DNA of 47,634 bases from an uncultured Acetatifactor sp. (GTDB lineage: Bacteria > Bacillota > Clostridia > Lachnospirales > Lachnospiraceae): assembly GCA_910589655.1 (NCBI GenBank), contig CAJUTJ010000062.1, positions 1 to 47,634 on the forward strand, in the 5' to 3' direction. Within the stretch, counting starts at the first letter, position 1; every line of letters starts with the position of its first letter. Below are positions 40,804 through 47,634 of the stretch, one piece after another. Both the position numbers and the translations under genes were made by a program. Below the pieces are notes generated by a model. The model was given only the letters and a program-made list of their open reading frames with translations. It was not told the DNA's origin and searched no databases.

Positions 40804-43107
40804 ATGGCAGAAGAAAAGAACGAAGTTGTCATTGATGATGGCAAAATAAGTGCATATCAGGATTTTGTTGACCCTAAGCTGCTGTATCAGGAGCTTATTA
40901 ACCATGTACACAAATATCATCCCAGCGATGATGTATCCATGATTGAAAAGGCCTATAATGTGGCCAAGGAGGCCCATAAAAACCAGACCCGTAAATCGGG
41001 AGAACCCTATATCATCCATCCTTTGAATGTGGCCATTATACTTGCGGAGCTGGAATTGGATAAGGAGACCATCATTGCGGGGCTGCTCCATGATGTGGTG
41101 GAGGATACGGTGATGACCGACGAAGACCTGAAACGGGAATTCGGGGAGGACGTGGCCTTACTGGTGGACGGTGTCACGAAGCTGGAGAGGATTCCGCTGG
41201 CGGCTACGGTCAGCCAGTCGGACGAAAAGCTGGAGATGCAGGCGGAGAATCTGCGCAAGATGTTTTTAGCCATGGCAAAGGATATCCGCGTCATTATGAT
41301 CAAGCTTGCCGACCGCCTCCACAATATGCGTACCTTGAAGTACAAGAGCCCGGAAAGCCAGCAGCGCATTGCCAAGGAGACGCTGGAAATCTATTGTCCC
41401 ATCGCCCAGAGACTGGGAATCAGCAGACTGAAAACGGAGCTGGATGATTTGGCGCTGAAATATCTGGAGCCGGAAGCTTATTATGATCTTGTGGATAAAA
41501 TAGCGGTGCGCAAGAGTGTGCGCGAAAAATACATTCAAAGTATAGTGGATGAAGTCAGCGAACACATTGCCAACGCCGGCATCAGGGCAAAGATAGACGG
41601 TCGTATCAAACACTTTTTCAGTATCTATAAGAAAATGGTAAATCAGAACAAAACCTTGGATCAGATTTATGATTTGTTTGCGGTGCGTATTATTGTGGAT
41701 ACGGTAAAGGACTGCTATGCGGCTCTGGGTGTAATCCATGAGATGTATAAGCCCATTCCCGGCCGCTTTAAAGACTATATTGCAATGCCTAAGCCCAACC
41801 GGTATCAGTCCCTTCATACCACGCTTATCGGCAGTACGGGACAGCCCTTTGAGATCCAGATCCGTACCTTTGAGATGCACAAGGCGGCGGAATACGGTAT
41901 TGCCGCACACTGGAAGTATAAAGAGGCCTCCGACGGTAAGAAGGTGGAAGGCCAAGAGGAAGAGAAGCTGGTATGGCTGCGCCAGATTCTGGAGTGGCAG
42001 CGTGACATGTCCGACAACAAAGAGTTTATGAATCTGTTGAAGAACGATTTGGATTTGTTCTCGGACAGCGTGTATTGTTTTACTCCCACCGGAGATGTGA
42101 AAAACCTGCCTGCAGGTTCTACACCCATTGATTTTGCATACTGCATTCATTCCGCCGTGGGCAATAAAATGGTGGGCGCCAGAGTCAACGGCAAGCTGGT
42201 AACTATTGATTATGAGATTAATAACGGTGACCGGATTGAAATTATCACATCTCAAAATTCCAAAGGCCCCAGCCGGGATTGGCTGAATATTGTAAAAAGT
42301 ACACAGGCGAAAAATAAAATAAACCAATGGTTTAAGAATGAACTGAAGGAAGACAATATTATAAAAGGGAAGGAGCTTCTTTCCAATTATTGTAAGACCA
42401 AGAGCATTAACCTATCCGAAATATTTAAGCAGGAATACATGGAAGCCATCCTGCGGAAATACGGTTTCCGGGATTGGGATGCGGTATTGGCGGCAATCGG
42501 CCACGGCGCCCTGAAAGAGGGGCAGGTCGTGAACAAGATTCAGGAACTCTACGACAGAGATCACAAAAAGGTATTGACCAACGAAGAGGTACTGCAGAAC
42601 ATTGTGGAAGCCGGAAACGCATACGCCAACAGACCCGTTTCCATGAAGACCAAGAGCGGCATTGTGGTAAAGGGCATTGCGGATCTCTCCGTCCGGTTTT
42701 CCAAATGCTGTTCCCCTGTGCCCGGTGACGAGATCGTAGGGTTTATCACCAGAGGGAGGGGAGTATCCATTCACCGCACCGACTGCGTCAACATGATGAA
42801 TCTGCCGGAGATGGAGCGCGCCAGACTGATTGACGCGGAATGGCAGGTGCCCGAGAACAAAGGCGAAAAGTATGTGGCGGAGATTAAGATTTTTGCCAAC
42901 AACAGAAGCGGACTGCTGGCGGATATTTCCAAGGCTTTGACGGAGAGAAATATTGACATATTGTCTATGAATACCAGAATCAGCAGGCAGGGAACGGCAA
43001 CGCTTCAGACTACCTTTGAGATTGTCAGCAGAGAGGAACTGAACCGTGTGATAGATAAAATCCGGGGAATCGACAGTGTAATTGACATTGAAAGGACTAC
43101 CGGTTAA
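40804..43107 (+). CDS. rel: Bifunctional (p)ppGpp synthetase/hydrolase
   Basis: This 767-residue RelA/SpoT homologue makes and degrades (p)ppGpp. The HD hydrolase domain shows HPLNVAIILAELELDKETII and GLLHDVVEDT with the metal-binding HD pair, and KLADRLHNMRTL. The synthetase domain has RFKDYIAMPKPNRYQSLHTT. The TGS domain (VYCFTPTGDVKNLPAGSTPI) follows. The C-terminal ACT domain is AEIKIFANNRSGLLADISKA. Both active sites look intact, so it is a bifunctional Rel rather than a single-activity enzyme. Length is normal. The ribosome binding site is weak. Confidence 0.97.
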   Translation: MAEEKNEVVIDDGKISAYQDFVDPKLLYQELINHVHKYHPSDDVSMIEKAYNVAKEAHKNQTRKSGEPYIIHPLNVAIILAELELDKETIIAGLLHDVVEDTVMTDEDLKREFGEDVALLVDGVTKLERIPLAATVSQSDEKLEMQAENLRKMFLAMAKDIRVIMIKLADRLHNMRTLKYKSPESQQRIAKETLEIYCPIAQRLGISRLKTELDDLALKYLEPEAYYDLVDKIAVRKSVREKYIQSIVDEVSEHIANAGIRAKIDGRIKHFFSIYKKMVNQNKTLDQIYDLFAVRIIVDTVKDCYAALGVIHEMYKPIPGRFKDYIAMPKPNRYQSLHTTLIGSTGQPFEIQIRTFEMHKAAEYGIAAHWKYKEASDGKKVEGQEEEKLVWLRQILEWQRDMSDNKEFMNLLKNDLDLFSDSVYCFTPTGDVKNLPAGSTPIDFAYCIHSAVGNKMVGARVNGKLVTIDYEINNGDRIEIITSQNSKGPSRDWLNIVKSTQAKNKINQWFKNELKEDNIIKGKELLSNYCKTKSINLSEIFKQEYMEAILRKYGFRDWDAVLAAIGHGALKEGQVVNKIQELYDRDHKKVLTNEEVLQNIVEAGNAYANRPVSMKTKSGIVVKGIADLSVRFSKCCSPVPGDEIVGFITRGRGVSIHRTDCVNMMNLPEMERARLIDAEWQVPENKGEKYVAEIKIFANNRSGLLADISKALTERNIDILSMNTRISRQGTATLQTTFEIVSREELNRVIDKIRGIDSVIDIERTTG

Positions 43108-43212
43108 AGGCGGAAAGAACTGTCGGCGTCATTGACACACTCCGGAGAAAGCATTTGGGAAACACGCTTTAGGGAGATTCCGTGAGACATTGAAATGAGA
43201 AAGAGGAAATAT

Positions 43213-43875
43213 ATGGGAGAGATTAAGATAGGCAGGATGGTATTGAGTGTCTGCCAGACGAATTGTTATTTTTTGTATCGTGACGGAGAGCATGAGGCAA
43301 TTGTGGTTGATCCGGCGGACAAGGGCGAGAATATTTACGGCGCTTTGTTAAAGAACGGTTTTCAGGTGGCGGGGATTTTGCTCACACACGGGCACTTTGA
43401 CCATATCTGGGGATTGGATGCTTTGCGGAATGCGGCCAATGCTGCGGCGGAATCGGACGGGCGGGAACCTGTGAAGGCTTATGCCCATGAGGAGGAGAGA
43501 GCCTTGCTGAAGGATGTCCGCATGAACGTGTCGGAGCAGGCGGGCAGAGCATGTTCTACCTATGCGGATGTGTATGTGAAGGACGGGCAGGAGATTACGC
43601 TTGCCGGTATGACTTGCAAAGCCATTGCCACTCCCGGGCATACGGCGGGAGGCTGCTGCTATTATTTCGAAGAGGCGGGCATGCTGATTGCCGGTGATAC
43701 ATTGTTTGCGGAGTCTGTAGGCAGGACGGATTTTCCCACGGGGAGTATGGGCACATTGGTGAGATCTATCCGTGAGAAGCTTTTTGAACTGCCGGAGGAT
43801 ACTAAGGTATATCCGGGACATGGGGACAGTACTACCATTGGACACGAGAAGAAATACAATCCTTTCTGCGGATAG
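43213..43875 (+). CDS. MBL-fold metallohydrolase (glyoxalase II-like)
   Basis: The protein is 220 residues from the ATG at 43213, preferred because GAGGAAA lies just upstream; the ATG at 43195 has no site. The metal-binding motif is LTHGHFDHIWGLDAL (HxHxDH), with a further His in ATPGHTAGGCCYYF, an Asp in LIAGDTLFAESVG and a final His in VYPGHGDSTTIG. These are the full set for a two-metal hydrolase. Relatives include YcbL and glyoxalase II thioesterases. It lies between rel and hemZ, as in related Clostridia. The natural substrate is unknown. Confidence 0.92.
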   Translation: MGEIKIGRMVLSVCQTNCYFLYRDGEHEAIVVDPADKGENIYGALLKNGFQVAGILLTHGHFDHIWGLDALRNAANAAAESDGREPVKAYAHEEERALLKDVRMNVSEQAGRACSTYADVYVKDGQEITLAGMTCKAIATPGHTAGGCCYYFEEAGMLIAGDTLFAESVGRTDFPTGSMGTLVRSIREKLFELPEDTKVYPGHGDSTTIGHEKKYNPFCG

Positions 43876-43892
43876 TGTTTTAAAAATTATTT

Positions 43893-43919
43893 ATGCCGAC
43901 TGTGTCGGCATTCTTTTTT
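43893..43919 (+). terminator. Intrinsic terminator after the MBL gene
   Basis: ATGCCGAC pairs with GTCGGCAT around TGT, followed by TTCTTTTTT. A perfect 16-base palindrome TTTGCAGCGCTGCAAA lies further on at 43993-44008, before hemZ. Confidence 0.88.
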
Positions 43920-44084
43920 CGGCAGCTCTGATTCCTGCGGGTAATGCGCCGAGCGGCAGCGAAGCAGGTAGGTTCCATAGGATACATTCAGCTTTGCAGC
44001 GCTGCAAAATTGCCGCTCCGCTGTCTGCAGCGGGGTGTTGACCGGCTTATTGCAGCCTCAATAAAGCGAAATAAGGAGAATGGC

Positions 44085-45533
44085 ATGTTTGCAATAGAAA
44101 TCAATAAGGAAAACTACGAGTATGACATTCAGGCTTTGGTGAAATCCTTTTATCCCGAGGAGCAGATTGCGGTATTGCTGCCTGAGAGCAGAGAAGATAA
44201 ACGCAGAGAGCTTCAAGATAAGGTGCGGGTCCGCCTTATTGTCCGAGAGGACGGAGCCGAACTTACCGTGGATAGCGGAACTTATCACTGGGCAAAGCCG
44301 GAGGGGAAGGATTCTAAGGGAAGCTTCAAACGTTTTCTCTATGATGTCTTGCAAAAGGACACCGGAAAAAGTCTGCCATGGGGGAATCTGACCGGTATCC
44401 GTCCCACCAAAATTGCTTACGGCCTTTTGGAGCAAGGGAAAAGCCGCGAAGAAATCGTAAAGCATTATATGGGGGAGTATTACACAAGCAGGGAAAAAGC
44501 GGAGCTTGCCGTGGATATTGCGGAGAGGGAGAGAAGACTGCTTTCCGGGATTCATTATCAGAACGGCTATAGCTTGTACATAGGGATCCCGTTCTGTCCT
44601 ACCACTTGTCTCTATTGTTCTTTTACATCCTATCCAATAGGCGGCTGGCGGAAACAGGTGGATATTTATGTGGACTGTGTGATCAAAGAGATGGAGTATA
44701 CTGCGGAAAAATACAGGCACAAGATTTTGGACAGTGTATATGTGGGCGGGGGCACTCCTACCACACTGGAACCGGAGCAGCTGGACAGACTTCTTTCAAG
44801 GCTGAAGGGTCTGTTTGATTTCCGTAATGTGAAAGAATTTACGGTGGAGGCAGGACGGGCAGACAGTATTACGGAGGATAAGCTTCAGGTGCTTTACCGC
44901 CACGGCGTCACCAGAATCTCCGTGAATCCTCAGACCATGAAGCAGCAGACCTTGGATATCATCGGCAGAAAAGCTTCCGTCAAACAAGTGGAAGAGGCGT
45001 ATGCGCTGGCCAGAAGAGTTGGATTTGACAATATCAATATGGATCTGATTCTGGGGCTGCCCGGAGAGACGGAGGAGGATGTGCGGCATACCATTGACAG
45101 GGTGGTGGAACTTGCACCGGACAGCCTCACCGTACATTCTCTGGCCGTCAAAAGAGCTTCAAAGCTGAATCAGTGGATACAGGAGAACGGGGTATCCATG
45201 CTGCATAACACGGATGAGACCATGAGAATTGCAGCGGAAGGTGCAGAAAGGCTGGGACTGGTTCCCTACTATCTTTACCGGCAGAAAAATATGTCGGGCA
45301 ATTTTGAAAATGTGGGATATGCGAAAGAGGACAGATTGAGCCTATATAACATTTTAATTATGGAGGAGAAACAGACCATAGTTGCATTGGGAGCCGGCAG
45401 TATCTCAAAAAGGGTGTACCCCGACGGACGGATCGAGCGGTGTGAAAACGTGAAGGATGTTTCCCAGTATATAGACAGGATTGACGAGATGATAGAGAGA
45501 AAGGAGGCAGTGTTGGGGGATGAATGCCCGTAA
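44085..45533 (+). CDS. hemZ: HemZ, coproporphyrinogen dehydrogenase-like radical SAM enzyme
   Basis: The protein is 482 residues from the ATG at 44085, which has AAGGAG upstream; the longer frame to 43944 overlaps the preceding hairpins. The radical-SAM cluster motif is FCPTTCLYCSFTSYP (CxxxCxxC) at about residue 170. YVGGGTPTTLEPEQLDRLL, FTVEAGRADSI and NMDLILGLPGETEEDVRHTI are HemN/HemZ motifs. The first 160 residues are the N-terminal domain specific to HemZ. HemZ is found in many anaerobic Firmicutes; its exact reaction there is still not certain. It is the last gene of the conserved apt-rel block. Confidence 0.93.
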   Translation: MFAIEINKENYEYDIQALVKSFYPEEQIAVLLPESREDKRRELQDKVRVRLIVREDGAELTVDSGTYHWAKPEGKDSKGSFKRFLYDVLQKDTGKSLPWGNLTGIRPTKIAYGLLEQGKSREEIVKHYMGEYYTSREKAELAVDIAERERRLLSGIHYQNGYSLYIGIPFCPTTCLYCSFTSYPIGGWRKQVDIYVDCVIKEMEYTAEKYRHKILDSVYVGGGTPTTLEPEQLDRLLSRLKGLFDFRNVKEFTVEAGRADSITEDKLQVLYRHGVTRISVNPQTMKQQTLDIIGRKASVKQVEEAYALARRVGFDNINMDLILGLPGETEEDVRHTIDRVVELAPDSLTVHSLAVKRASKLNQWIQENGVSMLHNTDETMRIAAEGAERLGLVPYYLYRQKNMSGNFENVGYAKEDRLSLYNILIMEEKQTIVALGAGSISKRVYPDGRIERCENVKDVSQYIDRIDEMIERKEAVLGDECP

Positions 45534-45605
45534 TCATTGCAGAACGGCGGCAGTTTGAGATTTACAGTGAACGCACAATAAGACAAATCGAAGGGAAAGG
45601 GTATT

Positions 45606-47378
45606 ATGAAACAATTAAGTATAGAGTATCTTAATTCCGGGGATTTTATCCAAAAGCTTTCGGACGTTAAGGTATGGTGCGATTCCAATCATTTTTCAAA
45701 TAAGATATTTCAGATATATTCGGAAGTGCTGGATCCGGAAGTGCTTCGCCGGGTCTGCGGAGATATTGAAAAAGTATTTCCCGATACGCCGTACATGGGC
45801 TGCTCAACAAGCGGAAATATAATAGACTGCCGGCTGGCCGGAAAGATAACGGCGGTGTGTACGGTTTTTGAACTTCCCTCCACGAGAGCCCGAATCTTTT
45901 CTTACGATTTATCAAAAGAATCCGTGGACAATATAACAAAAGCCATTGTGGAGGAAACGGAAAAGAATCAGTGGGTCAAAGCCATTGAAATGTTCTTTAC
46001 GATTCCCGAGGGTTCCACCACACGATTCTGCGAGGGCTTAAAAAATATCAGGACGGATATTCAAGTATTCGGCGGTGTTGCCTGCAGCGATGATATCACA
46101 AGTGATGATTCTTGTGTGTTCTCCGGCGCTTCGGAAGTATCGGATAAATCCATTATAATTATATTTTATGGGGGCAGCGATTTTTATGTGGATTCCATCA
46201 ATGTCACAGGCTGGAAGCCCCTCGGAAGAAAGTTTCATGTCACAAAATCAAAGGGCTCCATCCTGCAGGAGCTGGACGGTATTCCGGCATATGATGTGTA
46301 CCACAAATATCTCAATATCAAGAACGACGAAAACTTTTTCTACAATACATTAGAGTTTCCTCTGTTTTACGAACATAACGACACTACCATACTCAGAACA
46401 CCGGTGGCCAGCAACGCGGACGGTTCTATCACAGTGACATCGGATATCGACGTGGGGTCGGTAGTGAGGATCTCCTATGGCGACCCCGGAACCATATTGG
46501 AAAGCATTCGGAATGACAGCAAAAGAATCTGTGAGTTCGGTCCCGATTTATTACATATTTTCTCCTGTGCCGCCAGACGCACATTCTGGACTTCCAAGGA
46601 ACCTACTTATGAGATTCAGTCCTTTAAGGAAATTTCGTCTTCCAGCGGTTTTTTTTCACACGGGGAGTTCCTGCGTACCGGCGGCAATCTGAATCAGCAT
46701 AACGTGACTCTCGTCATTGCCGCCATGAGGGAAGGAGAGAAAAAGGCTTCCGGTCTGACAGCCGTCTCTATAGACGAAAATTCCCTGTCCAAAGTGCCTT
46801 TGGTGTCCCGGCTGGCTACATTTATAAGTGTAACGTCACTGGAGCTGGAGGAAACCAATAAACGGCTGGAACTTGCCAATGAAAAGCTGAAGACGGCGGC
46901 CGTTTCGGACGGGCTGACAAGACTGTATAACCGCAAAGAGATACAGATCCGGATCGGAAAAGCGCTTGATGCCATCCGTACAAAAAGGTTCTCTCTTGTT
47001 ATGCTTGACATTGATAATTTTAAGTGCGTCAACGATACCTATGGGCACCAAGAAGGAGATGCGGTTATCATCGGGCTGTCCGACATTCTGCGCGACGAGA
47101 AAGCCGTCTGTCAACAGAAGTCGGTATCCGGAAGATGGGGCGGGGAAGAATTTATGATACTGCTGTATGACACGGAGGTTTCTGCTGCCTATACGGCTGC
47201 CGAACGCATCCGGCAGAGATTTACGGATACTGATTTTCCGAAGTCGGGAAACCAGACGATCAGCCTCGGAGTAACACAGGTAAGGACGGACGATACATTG
47301 GATACACTGTGCACCCGGGTGGACGAGGCATTGTATAAAGCAAAACAGACGGGAAAAAACAAGGCTGTTGTTATATAA
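45606..47378 (+). CDS. FIST-sensor GGDEF protein (putative diguanylate cyclase)
   Basis: This 590-residue protein lacks membrane segments. Residues about 15-370 match FIST_N and FIST_C sensory domains (GCSTSGNIIDCRLAGKITAV, then TTRFCEGLKNIRTDIQVFGG, and CAARRTFWTSKEPTYEIQSF), thought to bind small ligands such as amino acids. A short coiled coil (LELEETNKRLELANEKLKTA) leads to a GGDEF domain with DGLTRLYNR, LVMLDIDNFKCVNDTYGHQE and GRWGGEEFMILL, so the active site is intact and should make cyclic di-GMP. The RxxD feedback site that normally lies before the GGEEF is QQKS here. The start has a GGGAAAGGG site. Confidence 0.92.
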   Translation: MKQLSIEYLNSGDFIQKLSDVKVWCDSNHFSNKIFQIYSEVLDPEVLRRVCGDIEKVFPDTPYMGCSTSGNIIDCRLAGKITAVCTVFELPSTRARIFSYDLSKESVDNITKAIVEETEKNQWVKAIEMFFTIPEGSTTRFCEGLKNIRTDIQVFGGVACSDDITSDDSCVFSGASEVSDKSIIIIFYGGSDFYVDSINVTGWKPLGRKFHVTKSKGSILQELDGIPAYDVYHKYLNIKNDENFFYNTLEFPLFYEHNDTTILRTPVASNADGSITVTSDIDVGSVVRISYGDPGTILESIRNDSKRICEFGPDLLHIFSCAARRTFWTSKEPTYEIQSFKEISSSSGFFSHGEFLRTGGNLNQHNVTLVIAAMREGEKKASGLTAVSIDENSLSKVPLVSRLATFISVTSLELEETNKRLELANEKLKTAAVSDGLTRLYNRKEIQIRIGKALDAIRTKRFSLVMLDIDNFKCVNDTYGHQEGDAVIIGLSDILRDEKAVCQQKSVSGRWGGEEFMILLYDTEVSAAYTAAERIRQRFTDTDFPKSGNQTISLGVTQVRTDDTLDTLCTRVDEALYKAKQTGKNKAVVI

Positions 47379-47490
47379 ACGATTCCCGCCGTGGATATTG
47401 ACAGCCAGAAGAAAAAAAAGTATCATATCATATATTGCAAAAAATGGAATGCGGTGCGAGGCGTAGAAGGGAAGAGTCGGAAGCACTCTA

Positions 47491-47634
47491 AACAGTCTCG
47501 AAACGGAAACGCCCGTAAGAAAATGCAGCTGCATGTTTAAGCAAATGAATTTTCTTACCTGATGTGGGCGTTGAAGGGAAGAGTCGGAAGCACTCTAAAC
47601 AGTCTCGAAACGAAAACGCCCGTAAGAAAATGCA
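47491..47634 (+). repeat. Tandem 107-base hairpin units at the window end
   Basis: Two units start at 47491 and 47598, each with AACAGTCTCGAAACG. The first contains a hairpin at 47508-47572: AACGCCC pairs with GGGCGTT and TAAGAAAA with TTTTCTTA. The sequence GGGAAGAGTCGGAAGCACTC links the units. The second is cut by the window edge. The lead-in is shared with the units at 28831-29068. Confidence 0.88.

Noticed and set aside
43944..44084. Longer N-terminus of HemZ
   Set aside because: It covers a palindrome and has no ribosome binding site; AAGGAG lies directly before the ATG at 44085.
1..47634. tRNA, rRNA, integrase, transposase or phage structural genes
   Set aside because: I looked for conserved arms, motifs and catalytic signatures on both strands by eye and found none that I could support; a covariance or profile search would be needed to exclude short RNA genes.

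Overview
The window looks like chromosomal DNA of a gut-type Lachnospiraceae bacterium (Clostridia, Firmicutes). The signs are strong AGGAGG-type ribosome binding sites, moderate base composition, HemZ, one long Rel/SpoT protein in an apt - rel - MBL hydrolase - hemZ block, GHKL/LytTR and PhoB/PhoR-type two-component systems, ECF sigma/zf-HC2 pairs and many short palindromic repeats. No rRNA, tRNA, integrase, transposase or CRISPR array was seen. Species cannot be named from sequence alone.

Layout. 0-3.1 kb: the end of a FtsX-type ABC exporter operon (two permeases, one ATPase). 3.1-5.5 kb: four small genes bounded by two related hairpins and carrying two copies of a 63-base intergenic repeat. 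5.8-11 kb: a phosphate module (Na/Pi symporter with a Pho-box-like promoter, then a response regulator and kinase) followed by a Ca/Na antiporter and an XRE regulator. 11.8-15.5 kb: XRE regulator, ABC ATPase and ABC permease in one overlapping operon. 15.7-16.6 kb: a small gene and decayed minus-strand genes. 16.6-20.8 kb: LytTR regulator, GHKL kinase and an orphan solute-binding lipoprotein. 21-22.2 kb: two small genes. 22.4-24.5 kb: an ABC-F protein on the minus strand behind a leader of about 500 bases containing a promoter, a 29-codon reading frame and four hairpins. 25-26.2 kb: a Crp/Fnr regulator convergent with thioredoxin, both ending inside one palindromic element. 26.2-32.3 kb: an unusual run of tandem repeats around a broken GH3 gene, an ECF sigma/anti-sigma pair and purA. 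32.3-34.9 kb: LysR, HAD hydrolase and two small minus-strand genes. 35.4-37.5 kb: remnants of a mobile-looking region with a VbhA/Fic toxin-antitoxin pair. 37.8-47.4 kb: SEC-C protein, DUF308 membrane protein with a repetitive tail, CBS protein, apt, rel, MBL hydrolase, hemZ and a FIST-GGDEF protein.

How the genes work together. The phosphate genes form a plausible sense-and-import unit. The Crp/Fnr gene and trx share an 11-base sequence in their upstream regions, suggesting one regulon. The ABC-F leader has the layout of ribosome-mediated attenuation, as known for antibiotic-inducible ABC-F genes. The sigma and anti-sigma genes are separated by two tandem hairpin units. A related pair of units with different stem sequences closes the window, so the structure appears to be conserved rather than the sequence. 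The best candidates for something undescribed are the ABC-F leader, this hairpin element family, and the palindrome that supplies both stop codons to crp and trx.
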